A DNA stretch of 64,000 nucleotides. It comes from Scilla litardierei (taxonomy: Eukaryota; Streptophyta; Magnoliopsida; Asparagales; Asparagaceae). Position 1 is the stretch's first letter, and the number at the start of each line of letters is the position of its first letter. Below are positions 1 to 12,292 of this stretch, piece by piece. A program made the position numbers and the translations under genes. The notes under the pieces were generated by a model. It made no database searches. It was given only the letters and a program-made list of their open reading frames with translations, and had not been told where the DNA came from. The stretch spans positions 144,431,637 to 144,495,636 of the forward strand of contig CM061142.1 of assembly GCA_030789695.1 (NCBI GenBank). The letters are read 5' to 3'.

Positions 1-1146
1 TTCAGAAATTTCAAACTCAGCTTACTTGGAGATGATCAATCCCACAATTGTCCAAAAAAGATTGCACAATAAATTCGAACTTACCCGAACTACGGCTGCT
101 GCTGTTCCGACATACGTCTACTGCTCGGGCCTCTTTTCCCTTTCTCTGCCTTAATATTGAAGGCGCAGCTTGGAATTGTTAGAAAATGGGGGGAGACTTA
201 TGCGGGAAATGTTAATGTTGGAGGGAGGGGTATTTTTGTCCAGTTTTACACACGTGCAGCCACATGACTTGTTTTTTGGACGGAAAAATTCATTTAGGTA
301 TCACGTTTGCAATATTTCCTAACATTTGGGTATATATTTTGACCAAAGTAAACCTCAGGGTATTTACTTAAGAATGGCCCAAACGTGAAGGTATTTTAAT
401 GCAATTTACCCATATATAAATGATAAGTGGCATTCAATGGATCATGATACCAGTCAATGTGCTTGGCTAAGTTAGTTGGGTCACCCTAGCTAGACTGGGC
501 GTAAGTGCTCCTGACTTAGACAATTCCCTGGCCGTGTCCGCTGGACCGCAATGACACGAATCATGATTATATGACACCCTAAACTATACCTAAGTCTAAT
601 ACATTAATAATCTGTTTAAAGATAAAACGTTGCCCTTTTTGTTTTAGAACTTGGCAACTATAGGATCCATGTTACAGTTGTTGAGCACACTGAAGATGTG
701 ACATGTCAACCTTATAGAAACCAACTTCTTATTACATATGGTGTAGTCTAAGCCTTGACCCAAACCGCCTTGTCGTGAATACACAGAGCACCGACACAAG
801 TCAAGCTAGACACGAAAACAAGGGTCCGACTAGGCTAGCCATTAATATTTGGATGAGCACACTCATGATAATAATTGGCTAGGGGTAAAATTATATAGGG
901 AATCATATTTAATATGATTGACGAAGAGTTCGTCTACCGACTGTGGAGTCAAACAACTTATTGAGCACACTCAAGGTTTTGAGACTCAGGGTGGTTGGAT
1001 CCCTCTACCACAAAATTTTAATTATAATAAATTGTTTATTATTATGGCTTAAAAATTCTTTAAAATAGTGGGAGATTATAGTTTAATAATAAACACTTAA
1101 ACTATACAAGAACATATGCTAATTCCATATCTATTAATAATGCAGT
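1..1146. other. Non-coding flank left of copia gag
   Basis: I see no gene here. Positions about 200-415 look like an old MITE or LTR fragment: G-rich, then an AT-rich end reading AATTTACCC at about 404-412. Positions 840-1140 are AT-rich leader-like sequence directly before the gag ATG, with a purine run (AGTGGGAGATT) near 1067 that resembles a copia polypurine tract. No LTR pair or primer binding site could be delimited, so the left boundary of the copia relic is unknown. Confidence 0.4.
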
Positions 1147-1976
1147 ATGGAGTCTGGTCTAAAATTCATTATCGAGAAGAACATGCTAGATGGGACAAAC
1201 TACAAGGATTGGCTTAGGAATATAAAGCTGGTCCTCTCGCTAGTCGGGATTGGATACATACTGACGGAAGACGCTCTGGAAAGACCCGAAGAGGATGCCA
1301 CCAACGATGAGAGGGATGCCTACAAGCAGTACCAAAGGTATGCAGAGAAGGAAAGGTGCCTTATTCTGGCCTCTATAACCAATGACCTGCAAAGGAAGCA
1401 TGAATATATGGATGTTCATAGCATGCTTCTGAACGCAGAGGAATTGTATGGCAAGCGTTCCAGAGCTGCCAGGCATGAGGCCGTGTGCAACCTTTGGGGA
1501 ACCAAGATGACGACGGGCCCTGTGTAGGATCATGTTATCAAGATGATCGGCTACATAGAGGATGCGGCCCAGCTAGGATTTGTCCTCGAGAACGAAATGA
1601 GCATGGACATTATCCTGAGATCTTTAACCCCCGACTTCAATCTGTTCATTACGAATTTCACAATGAACAGTACTGAAGTAGATCTTCCTGGTCTCCTCTA
1701 CATGCTCCGGCAGTTCGAGGAGATTGAGAAGACGCTAACTTCAGCATTGGTTGTAGAACCTGCCCCTTCCCACCAGCCTCAAGGCAAAGGAAAGAAGAGG
1801 CATGCCCCTCAACCTACGAAAGCGAAGAAAGAGAAAAAGAAGAATAAAGGGGCATCGTCGAAATCTGAATCCTTCCACTTCCACAAGACATGTCATTGGA
1901 AGAGGAATTGCAAGGTCTACCTTGCAGAAAAGAAGGGGCATGGTGATGCCTCGGCCTCAGGTACAAATCTCATTTA
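1147..1976 (+). pseudogene. Ty1/copia gag remnant (UBN2-type), stop-interrupted
   Basis: This is a Gag polyprotein fragment of a Ty1/copia retrotransposon, which would form the virus-like particle. One frame runs through the region and is broken by a TAG at 1525-1527; the second half resumes in the same frame at 1528. The first half has the gag signature around LDGTNYKDW (residues 14-22); the second half has the conserved alpha-helical block around MIGYIEDAAQLGFVL, then a Lys-rich basic stretch (1780-1850). The zinc knuckle that should read CX2CX4HX4C has lost both leading cysteines (SFHFHKTCHWKRNC), so it should not bind zinc. The frame ends at TAA 1974-1976 just where protease should begin, and no protease, integrase or RT follows. 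I chose ATG 1147 because homology begins right there. It is a dead copy unless spliced into another transcript. Confidence 0.8.
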
Positions 1977-2530
<554 letters not shown>

Positions 2531-2725
2531 ATTGACAGATAAGTGGTAGTCTTTATTAATAATAGAGAAAGGTACAAATGTACAAGGTAGATTACACCAG
2601 GGGGAAGATAGGAGGAGGGGGATATGGCACAAGCGCCGTCACCCTCTACAACCTACATTCCAACCAAGAAGTAACTAGCAAATAACCAATACAAGAGCAG
2701 TTAATAAATACAGCTCAGCCATAAT

Positions 2726-5414
2726 CTAGGAAACCCCAATTAGCGAAAGTATTTTCAGCTTGGGGATATCAATTTCAACATTACGAAAAATGATGCGAAC
2801 ATCCGATGCAATATCTTCAAATAGAGCAACCTTCCCTACTTTTTTTCCATCAAATATCTGCATGTTGCGCTGCTTCCATAAATGCCAGACAATAGAGCCA
2901 GGCACAGTTTTTGCCAAAACCCCAACACAATCTGATTTCTTGTATCGAGAAAGAATCAAGTCACCAAATCCCTCCAGAGAAGTAGACGCCACCCCCGTAT
3001 ATCCCAACTTAAGAACACTTCTGACCAGGATGTATCTACTAGAGTCACACTCAAAGAAAAGGTGTTTGGAGCTCTCGGTAGCATTTGACTCGCAGAGTAC
3101 ACAAATACCATCAGAAGCGGTACTCCATTTTGACAGTAGCTCTTTCGTTGGAAGTTTATTCCGAAAAGCTCTCAAGAGCATGAGAGCCATATTAGGCACC
3201 TGATGAGAATACCAGACAACCGGTAAGTGAGTGAAGGGAGGTCCAGGCACTCGGGACCCCTCCCAGGCGCTCCGTAATGTAAATCTCGACATAGTTAACC
3301 AGTGCTATGTGTCAGCTCCTGCGGAAAGCTGAATACCTTTGAGAATAGGCAGTAGGCGGATAATGACCGGGGACCAATTGCCATTAGCCCAGAAATCTTT
3401 AACAAAGGCATCTTCAGTTCCTGTAAGAGGTTCATAGTGACGGTATAGGGGACCGGCAGGGTGCCAGTTGTCGTACCAAAATAATGTACTAGAACCATCT
3501 TTCACTAAACACCTGATAAGTTTTTGAGAGATGGGGCGATGTCTAAGCAAGAATTTCCACGTACCTGAATGTGAAGGTTTAGAAATTGCGTTGTAAAATC
3601 CACAGATTGGCCCATGATTTTTCCGCATGAATTTTGCCCATATTCCATTAGTAGCAAGGTAACGCCATATCAAACGAACACCAGAGGCTGAATTTAAATC
3701 TTTCAGCATTCGCAGACCTACTCCGCCCTCATTCTTCGGAACACAAAGGTCCTTCCAGGCCCAAGAGTTAGATTTTCCCCATATAAATCTCCTGCAAGCC
3801 GAATTAATAGCACGAACAACTGAGGCTGGGCGATAATAAGCTTGCATCCAGAAACCCAGCATACCGTAAATGACAAATCGAACTAACTCAATCGTACCAG
3901 AGATGGACATAGAGGAAGAAGACCATCCCTGTAGCCTTTTCTTGCACTTGTCAATTAAATGAGCAAACATAGAAGATTTAGGGTATTTGGAAGATAGAGG
4001 CAAACCAAAGTAAGTAGTGAAAGAAGATATCACTCTAATTCCAAGAGTAGAAGCCAAGCTCATGGGATTACTCGTGCCCTTGCTGAAATTGGCAGAACTC
4101 TTGTCAAGATTGATCTAGAGCCCAGAGTAAAGGTTGAAGGTATTAAGCAGGTCCTTCACCCCTTTAAAAGAAGAAGCATTTGCTCGACAGAAAACCAAAA
4201 GATTGTCTGCAAACAAAAGATGGAAGATAGACCCGGAACGCCTCAATGGTTGAATAGCTTGCAGAGATTCAGAACGTGCCATTAGCAGAGAAAAAGCTTC
4301 CATAACTAGTACAAACAGATATGGAGAGAGCGTGTCACCTTGGCGTAGACAACTATTTGACATAAAAAACCCCCTCAGAAGATCCATCAATCAAACCTGA
4401 AAAAGAAGGGGTGGAGATACAAACTTCAATCCAGTTGGTAAATCTGTTTTTGAACCCCATTTGATGTAGCATGTAGATGACAAATTTTCTGTTCACACTA
4501 TCAAAAGCCTTGCGGTTATCCAATTTAATGCATGCCCTAGAGCCCATAGGGTTGCTATAATCACGGATTTGCTCATGGGCAATGAGAGTACAGTCAGCAA
4601 GTAACCTGTCCTTTAAGAATGCAGCTTGATTAGGGGAGATCAATTCACTGATAGCCATCTTCAACCTGTTGCAAAGAACCTTGCTAATAATTTTGTAGAT
4701 AACATTACAGCAAGCAATCGGCATGTAATCCCCCAATTCTGTAGCCCTGGAATTTTTGGGAACAAGGGTTAAAAAAGTATGGTTGATCTGACGGAGAATA
4801 CAACCGGATCTAAAAAAAGAAGACGCGTCAGAAATAACATCCTCTCCAATAATACCCCAACAATTCTGATAGAAGAAGACATTGAACCCATCAGCTCCTG
4901 GAGCTTTATCTTTCCATATTTAGAAAGCAGCCTCCTTAATCTCTTCTGGCGAAATATCACGCTCCATCCAATTTGAAGCCTCGGGAGTCAATTTACGCTT
5001 TGGAGTGAGCCTAGGAAACACATTCATATAACTGCTCTAATTATAGAGATCCTTGAAGAAGAGGGGGGCCTCAGCCTTAAGAGCCGAATTAGCAGAATTC
5101 ATATATCCATCAGAGGAGACCAGATGGTTGAGGCTATTGTAGGATTGACGGGCTTTCATAGCATTATAAAAGAACTTCGAATTCCTATCTCCCAAAGTAA
5201 CCAATTCTGGCGGATTTTTTGACGTAAATCAGTTTCCTCCATATCCATAGCATGTGCTAGCTTGTAAGTTGCCAGTTTCTCCTTTAATTGAGTACGCATG
5301 TCCGTACTAAGGCTTGGGTCATTTTGCAAAACCTCAACCTGGCGTCTACAATGATTGATATTTAACCCCTCTTTTTGACTTGCTGCCCAAATTTTAACTC
5401 ATGCTTCAGAAGCT
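2726..5414 (-). pseudogene. LINE 1 ORF2: reverse transcriptase and zf-RVT C-terminus, broken
   Basis: The RT palm and fingers are recognisable in pieces: DYMPIACCNVIYKIISKVLC and SPNQAAFLKDR in 4736-4353, then RQGDTLSPYLF and the catalytic box in 4390-4115, the thumb and connection in 4063-3305, and the zf-RVT domain (CVLCESNATESSKHLFFEC) in 3292-2726. The catalytic FADD box reads FADN. Pieces lie in different frames, and TAG stops separate the last three in-frame pieces. The 5414-4740 stretch encodes the RT N-terminus only across mixed frames. Confidence 0.85.
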
Positions 5415-6265
5415 TTAGTTTTCCAGCCAGCCGCTGCATAGGAGAACCCTCAAAGAATACATTCCAGGACGAATGAATAAACTCATGGAACCCAGGATAA
5501 CTTGCCCATGAATTGTAAAACCTGAAAGCCTTGGGGGGGAGTTAATACGAGTTTGAATATACACAGTCATAGGCATATGGTCACTAGTACCTGGATATGA
5601 ATATTCGCAATATGAATGTGAGAAATAGTGTAACCAACGAACATTACAAAATGTCTGATCGAGACGGGTAGAAATACGGGAAGACCTGATGCGTTTATTG
5701 TTCCAGCTAAGACAGCCATCCCTACTTTTCAGCTTGGTAAGCCCACAGATGCCCAGAGTGCAGTTGAAGGCATCCATAGCTGATGCATCAACTAGCCGAC
5801 CCCCAATTTTCTCGCTAGAGTAACGGACACAGTTAAAATGTCCACCAATTAACCAAGGAAGCGAGTGAATTGATCTAGAGTCGGCAACAAGATTATCCCA
5901 AAGAGGTAATCTGGAGTTATAAGCGTTAAACCCATATACAGCTGTGAGAGCCATTTTAAATCCATCAGCGTTGGTGAAGAAGCATGTAATACGATGTTCA
6001 GACATATAGACATATAGACATTCCCTCTTCTCCAGGACGTACTATTGTAGTAAATGACAATTCTGCCACCCTTACAAATAGTCCTATTATCCAAACTAAG
6101 CCAGTTACCTCCAAAGCACTTAGAGATTCTGGATTCATTTACTGTTTCCACCTTCGTTTCAAACAAGTAAACAATAGTTGGCCTAATTTTACTCAATCTC
6201 AACTTAAGATTAACACGACGAGTGGGGTTATTTAGGCCCCTAGTATTCCAAAAATAAATGGACAT
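5415..6265 (-). pseudogene. LINE 1 ORF2 N-terminus: APE-type endonuclease, inactive
   Basis: The endonuclease nicks the target DNA for target-primed reverse transcription. Visible motifs are NTRGLNNP at the N-terminus, FETK (metal-binding Glu), the YGFN region, and SDHMPM near the C-terminus. The frame changes near 6005. An 8-bp tandem duplication (plus strand about 6001-6020, ACATATAG twice) has exactly the size needed to cause it. The catalytic GDFN motif reads GGHFNCV, a CAT codon in place of the Asp codon, which should abolish activity even without the frameshift. Confidence 0.85.
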
Positions 6266-8065
6266 TAGATATCTTGATTTAGGGGGTAAGCAACGGAGTT
6301 AACTGCAATCCGATAGCTTCTCCTGGTAGATGTGGCGGAAGTAGGAACAGATTTATCCTTTAGCTTAGATATCGACGCTGCAAGGGCCAATTGCTCAATT
6401 TCCCAATCCGAAACAGGGCAAGTCCAAATCGATGGCAGGTCTGGCAATTGTTGAGGAGAAGAAGCCTTAAAAGAAGGATTTACAGATGCTAAATTATCAC
6501 TAGAAGATGAAGCCGGCAAAGAGGTGTTATCAATCTCTGTAGGAAGAGTAGGAGTGACAGAAGAAACTAAACTAGGAGCCACCAAATGTTGGGGATCATG
6601 AACGGGGGGAGGAACTAATCCATTCGAAGCCGTTGCACAAACATCAGTTGGAGCTATCTTAGGGAGAACTGAGACAGCCTCTGCAATATTGTTGCTGCAA
6701 GTACTCAGATCTATAGCAATGCCTTCAACCATACCAACAATAGGAGGAGAAGCCAATTCAGCAATGAGTTCCCCCTCTTCCAGCTCCTCAATGACCTCAA
6801 CAACATGAGTCAAATTGCTACAAGTCTCCAAACCCCCCCAGAAGTTGACGCAGCTGCCACATTGATCTCAGATACATGGGAGGAGATGGAAGTCTGTCTT
6901 TGGATTGAAGAGAACTCATTGTCCTTCTTCTTGATCGTGCATTGAGAATCCAAGTGCCTAAAGCTGGAACAAACAGTGCAACGGGGAAGCTCACCCTCAT
7001 ACTTAATGGATACAGAAAATGTTGTCTCATCATCTAATTCAATAAGCACATTTCTAGCCAAGGGTTTGATAGCATCCACCTCAACCAAGCATCTAGCATA
7101 TATAATCCTATTGAAATTAGCCGTTGCACAGTCAAGACAAATAGGCGTTCCAACCCCGCTTGCCACCATATTCCATATGTCCTTAGTCCACATGTGAAGG
7201 GGTAGGTTGTGGATTTGAATACAAACCGGGACCGCAGTTAGGAAATCTCGATCATGCTTGACTAAAGGGCTCCATCGCTGAAGTAACACTAGCCGGCCAT
7301 CAAACAGCCAAGGGCCCCCATGAAGGATAGTTTCACAATCTTCTTCTTTTTCATATCGGAAATAGAAAAATCCATTTTCCTTGCTAAAAATCTGTAGTCC
7401 TCCATGTAGCTTCCATAGCCTATCGGTCCATGCCTTGATCTGGCCATGGATATCTCCCAAAACATAACCCACAAGAGAGTTTTTCCATCTCGAAATTCCT
7501 ACCTCCAAATGAGAATTCGATACTCTTATCATTGCAATCCCTCCAACCTCTCCCACCGGTGGAATTCGAGACCTAACCAGTGGGTCATCATACTTACGCC
7601 TCTGAGAACAAACATAAGGCCAAGATATCTTTCCCCCTTCAGGATTAATACGGAAATTAGCAACAGGTCTTACAAGCCTTTTATCAAGCACCTGATGGGC
7701 GGAGACAGCAGGTGCGGTAATAGCCTCACTGGAAGCAATGACAGGACGGGAAGTGCTCCCAAAAAATCGAACATTGATGGACCTGTATTCATTGTTGGAC
7801 CCTTTAAACCCACGCGACCCTGGTATATCCTCTGTCCAGGTCCCCCTTTGAGATTGCGAACACCTCTGTAGCTCCAATCAGGGAGATGGAAGTTTGATTT
7901 GGCCGCCCTCCTCTTCGCAAATCCCACAGTATGCCAACCCTATTCATACTGCGATGCAGCAATGGCCCTTTTACCTTTGGAAGTACTAGAATCCGTTCGA
8001 AGCTTGCCGCCATCTTGGACTCCAGAATCGCCCCTAGGTCTTTCTCCATGAATGTCGGAGCTCAT
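6265..8065 (-). pseudogene. LINE 1 ORF1: DUF4283 and CCHC nucleic-acid-binding protein, frameshifted
   Basis: ORF1 proteins of plant L1 elements bind the element RNA. The main open piece (7877-6810, 355 codons) has the DUF4283 core with WKNSLVGYVLGD, then NGFFYFRY and GGPWLFDGRLVLLQRW, followed by CTVCSSFRHLDSQC, a CCHC-like knuckle. The N-terminus lies in another frame (ATG at 8065 or 8049), with a stop near 7937. The last part (6831-6265) is again in a different frame and is Ser/Pro/Val-rich. The ORF1 stop and ORF2 start share a base in TAATG (6267-6263). At least two frameshifts make it a pseudogene. Confidence 0.82.
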
Positions 8066-8092
8066 CTTTTGTAATCTATATATCCTTATACT

Positions 8093-8094
<2 letters not shown>

Positions 8095-8159
<65 letters not shown>
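8095..8159. repeat. (AT)n microsatellite, Helitron target
   Basis: About 65 bp of pure AT repeat ends in A at 8159, directly before the TC of Helitron A. Right of Helitron C the sequence resumes with T and a short TATATATATAT run (43853-43865). The Helitron block therefore appears to sit inside what was one AT tract. Helitrons are known to insert between A and T. Confidence 0.9.
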
Positions 8160-8162
<3 letters not shown>

Positions 8163-8172
8163 AATATATAAA

Positions 8173-8576
8173 GGGTAAAGTGTTCCTAGGGTGACTCCTT
8201 AGATTAAATCTAAGGAGTCGCCCCCATTGTCTCCCATCTCCCACAATTTTTTTGGATTTTATTTTTCATAGGATTGTTGGTCACATCATGGATGATCAAC
8301 ATACCAAAAATCAAGTCATTCCAATGCTTTAAAATCCCCCATCTACCCCTTGCAACTTCAACGGTCTGAAAACGTGCTGAAAAACTCATAAAGTTGCAAG
8401 GGGTAGATGGGGGCTTTTAAAGTATTGGAATGACTTGATTTTTGGTATGTTGATCATCCATGATGTGACCAACAATCCCAAGAAAAAAAATTTCAAAAAA
8501 AATTGTGGGAGATGGGAGAAAATGGGGGCGACTCCTTAGATTTAATCTAAGGAGTCACCCTAGGAACACTTTACCC
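8173..8576. mobile_element. 404-bp foldback MITE, Mutator-like (9-bp TSD)
   Basis: Two long inverted arms of 186 bp (8173-8358 and 8391-8576) flank a 32-bp loop. The ends are GGGTAAAGTGTTCCTAGG and its complement. A perfect 9-bp direct repeat, ATATATAAA, lies at 8164-8172 and 8577-8585. Nine-base duplications and G-starting long inverted ends fit Mutator-like elements; a non-TIR foldback element is the alternative. It has no coding capacity. It inserted into the first unit of the Helitron A array. Each arm also contains its own near-perfect palindrome (GACTCCTTAGATT and complement). Confidence 0.88.
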
Positions 8577-11500
8577 ATATATAAAAGAGGGATGTTATCA
8601 AGAGAAACTGGATAAGAGAATTTGGATATCAATTATATAAAAGAGGGCTGTTATCAAGAGAAATTGGATAAGCGAATTTGGATATCTATTATCTATTATA
8701 TAAAAGATGGCCGTTATCAAGAGAAATTGGATAAGAGAATTTGGGCATGAGAAATTGGATTATAGAATTTGGATATCTATTATATAAAAGAGGGATGTTT
8801 TCAAGAGAAATTGGATAAGAGAATTTGGACATGAGAATTTGGATAAGAGAATTTGGATATCTATTATATAAAAGAGGGATGTTATCAAGAGAATTTGGAT
8901 AAGAGAATTTGGATATCTATTATATAAAAGAGGGATGTTATCAAGAGAAATTGGATAAGAGTATTTGGACATGAGAAATTGGATAAGAGAATTTGGATAT
9001 CTATTATATAAAAGAGGGATGTTATCAAGAGAAATTGGATAAGAGAATTTGGACATGAGAAATTGGATAAGAGAATTTGGATATCTATTATTTAAAAGAG
9101 GGATGTTATCAAGAGAATTTGGATAAGAGAATTTGGACTTTGAGAAAATTGGATAAGAGAATTTGGATATCTATTATATAAAAGAGGGATGATATCAAGA
9201 GAAATTGGATAAGAGAATTTGGACATGAGAAATTGGATAAGAGAATTTGGATATCTATTATATAAAAGAGGGATGTTATCAAGAGAAATTGGATAAGAGA
9301 ATTTGGAAATGAGAAATTGGATAAGAGAATTTGGATATCTAATATATAAAAGAAGGCAGTTATCAAGAGAAATTAGAATAAGAGAATTTGGAAATGAGAA
9401 ATTGGATAAGAGAATTTGGATATCTATTTGGATATCTATTATATAAAAGAGGGATGTTATCAAGAGAAATTGGATAAGAGAATTTGGACAAGAGAAATTG
9501 GATAAGAGAATTTGGATATCTATTATATAAAAGAGGGCTGTTATCAAGAGAAATTGGATAAGAGAATTTGGACATGAGAAATTGGATAAGAGAATTTGTA
9601 TATCTATTATATAAAAGAGTGATGTTATCAACAGAAATTGGACAAGAGAATTTGGACATGAGAAATTGGATAAAAGAATTTGGATATCTATTATATAAAA
9701 GAGGGCCGTTATCAAGAGAAATTGTATAAGAGAATTTGGATATCTATTATATAAAAGAGGGATGTTATCAAGAGAAATTGGATAAGAGAATTTGGACATG
9801 AGAATTTGGACATGCGAAATTGGATTAGAGAGTTTGGATATCTATTATATAAAAGAGGGCTGCTACCAAGAGAAATTGGATAAGAGAATTTGGACATGCG
9901 CAATTGGATAAGAGAATTTGGATATCCATTATATAAACGAGGGATGTTATCAAGAGAAATTGGATAAGAGAATTTGGACAAGTGAAATTGGATAAGAGAA
10001 TTTGGATATCTATTATATAAAAGAGGGATGTTATCAAGAGAAATTGGATAATAGAATTTGGACATGAGAAATTGGATAAGAAAATTTTGATATCTATTAC
10101 ATAAAAGAAGGATGTTATCAAGAGAAATTGGATAAGAGAATTTGGACATGAGAAATTGGATAAGAGAATTTGGATATCTATTATATAAAAGAGTGCTATT
10201 ATCAAGAGAAATTGGATAAGAGAATTTGGACATGCGAAATTGGATAAGAGAATTTTGATATCTATTAAATAGAAGAGGGATGTTATCAAGAGAAATTAGA
10301 TAAGAGAATTTTGACATGAGAAATTGGATAAGAGAATTTGGATATCTATTAAATAAAAGAGGGATGTTATCAAAAGAAATTGGATAAGAGAATTTGGACA
10401 TGAGAAATTGGATAAGAGAATTTGGATATCTATTATTTAAAAGAGGGATGTTATCAAGAGAAATTGGATAAGAGAATTTGGACATGAGAAATTGGATAAG
10501 AGAATTTGGATATCTATTATATAAAAGATGGATGTTATCAAGAGAAATTGGATAATAGAATTTGGACATGAGAAATTGGATAAGAGAATTTGGATAGCGA
10601 TTATATAAAAGAGGGATGTTATCAAGAGAAATTGGATAAGAGAATTTGGACATGAAAAATTGGATAAGAGAATTTGGATATCTATTATATAAAAGAGGGC
10701 TGTTATCAAGAGAAATTGGATAAGCGAATTTGGATATCTATTATCTATTATATAAAAGAGGGCCGTTATCAAGAGAAATTGGATAAGAGAATTTGGACAT
10801 GAGAAATTGGATAAGAGAATGTGGATATCTATTATATAAAAGAGGGATGTTTCAAGAGAAATTGGATAAGAGAATTTGGACATGAGAAATTGTATAAGAG
10901 AATTTGGATATCTATTATATAAAAGAGGGATGTTATCAAGAGAAATTGGATAAGAGAATTTGGACATGAGAAATTGGATCAGAGAATTTGGATATCTATT
11001 ATATAAAAGAGGGCTATTATCAAGAGAAATTGGATAAGAGAATATGGACATGAGAAATTGGATAAGAGGATTAGAATATCTATTATATAAAAGAGGGATG
11101 TTATCAAGAGAAATTGGATAAGAGAATTTGGATATGAGAAATTGGATAAGAGGATTTGGATATCTATTATATAAAAGAGGGATGTTATCAAGAGAAATTG
11201 GATAAGAGAATTTGGACATGAGAAATTGGATAAGAGAATTTGGATATCTATAATATAAACGAAGGATGTTATCAAGAGAAATTGGATAAGAGAATTTGGA
11301 CATGAGAAATTGGATAAGAGAATTTGGATATCTATAATATAAAAGAGGGATGTTATCAAGAGAAATTGGATAAGAGAATTTGGACATGAGAAATGGGATA
11401 AGAGAATTTGGATATCTATTATATAAAAGAGGGATGTTATCAAGAGAAATTGGATAAGAGAATTTGGACATGAAAAATTGGAGAAGATAATTTGGATATC

Positions 11501-12292
11501 TATTATATAAAAGAGTGCTGTTATCAAGAGAAATTGGATAAGAGAATTTGGACTTTGAGAAAATTGGATAAGAGAATTTGGATATCTATTATATAAAAGA
11601 GGGATGTTTTCAAAAGAAATTGGATAAGAGAATTTGGACATGAGAAATTGGATAAGAGAATTTGGATATCTATTATATAAACCAGGGATGTTATCAAGGG
11701 AAATTGGATAAGAGAATTTGGACATGAGAAATTGGATAAGAGAATTTGGATATCTATTATATAAAAGAGGGATGTTATCAAGAGAAATTGGATAAGAGAA
11801 TTTGGACATGAGAAATTGGATAAGAGAATTTGGATATCTATTATATAAAAGACGGATGTTATCAAGAGAAATTGGATAAGAGAATTTGGACATGAGAAAT
11901 TGGATAAGAGAATTTGGATATCTATTATATAAAAGAGGGATGTTATCAAGAGAAATTGGATAAGAGAATTTGGACATGAGAAATTGGATAAGCGAATTTG
12001 GATATCTATTATCTATTATATAAAAGAGGGATGTTATCAAGAGAAATTGGATAAGAGAATTTGGACATGAGAAATTGGATAAGAGAATTTGGATATCTAT
12101 TATATAAAAGAGGGATGTTATCAAGAGAAATTGGATAAGAGAATTTGGACATGAGAAATTGGATAAGAGAATTTGGATATCTATTATATAAAAGAGGGAT
12201 GTTATCAAGAGAAATTGGATAAGAGAATTTGGACATGAGAAATTGGATAAGAGAATTTGGATATCTATTCTATAAAACAGGGATGTTATCAT
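8577..12292. repeat. 84-bp minisatellite array of Helitron A (5'-end derived)
   Basis: Roughly 44 tandem units with a dominant length of 84 bp. Each is three 28-bp modules: CTATTATATAAAAGAGGGAT..., then two copies of a module starting GAGAAATTGGATAAGAGAAT. The second and third modules split into 14-bp repeats of consensus GAGAWWTTGGAYAW. Units missing one or more modules occur, for example around 8600-8760 and 10690-10760. The first module is the Helitron 5' terminal sequence. Because 84 is divisible by 3, two minus-strand frames stay open for hundreds of codons; I regard these as non-coding. The last unit (12263-12295) is the variant with AAAACAGGGATGTTATCATG. Confidence 0.95.

Larger units (their letters stand above)
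2531..8090 (-). mobile_element. L1-like LINE (LINE 1), degenerate, near full length
   Basis: A plant L1-clade non-LTR retrotransposon read right to left. The order is ORF1 (DUF4283 nucleic-acid-binding domain plus CCHC), ORF2 endonuclease, reverse transcriptase, and the C-terminal zf-RVT domain. On the minus strand the 3' UTR ends in an AATAAAG poly(A) signal (near 2553-2559 of the plus strand), followed by the AC/TC microsatellite. Frameshifts and stops interrupt both ORFs, and key catalytic residues are changed, so it is not mobile. Its 5' end abuts the (AT)n that the Helitrons entered. A second, related LINE lies beyond the Helitrons in opposite orientation. Confidence 0.9.

Noticed and set aside
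8760..12292. Very long minus-strand open frames (up to 437 codons) with a 28-residue repeat
   Set aside because: They exist only because the 84-bp unit is divisible by 3 and lacks stops. Two frames are open at once, frames swap at indels, there is no promoter or start context, and the 77-bp arrays of the same family do not keep the frame.
8577..12292. CRISPR-like array
   Set aside because: There are 28-bp repeats, but the intervening sequence is the same repeat family rather than unique spacers. There are no cas genes and the DNA is plant nuclear.
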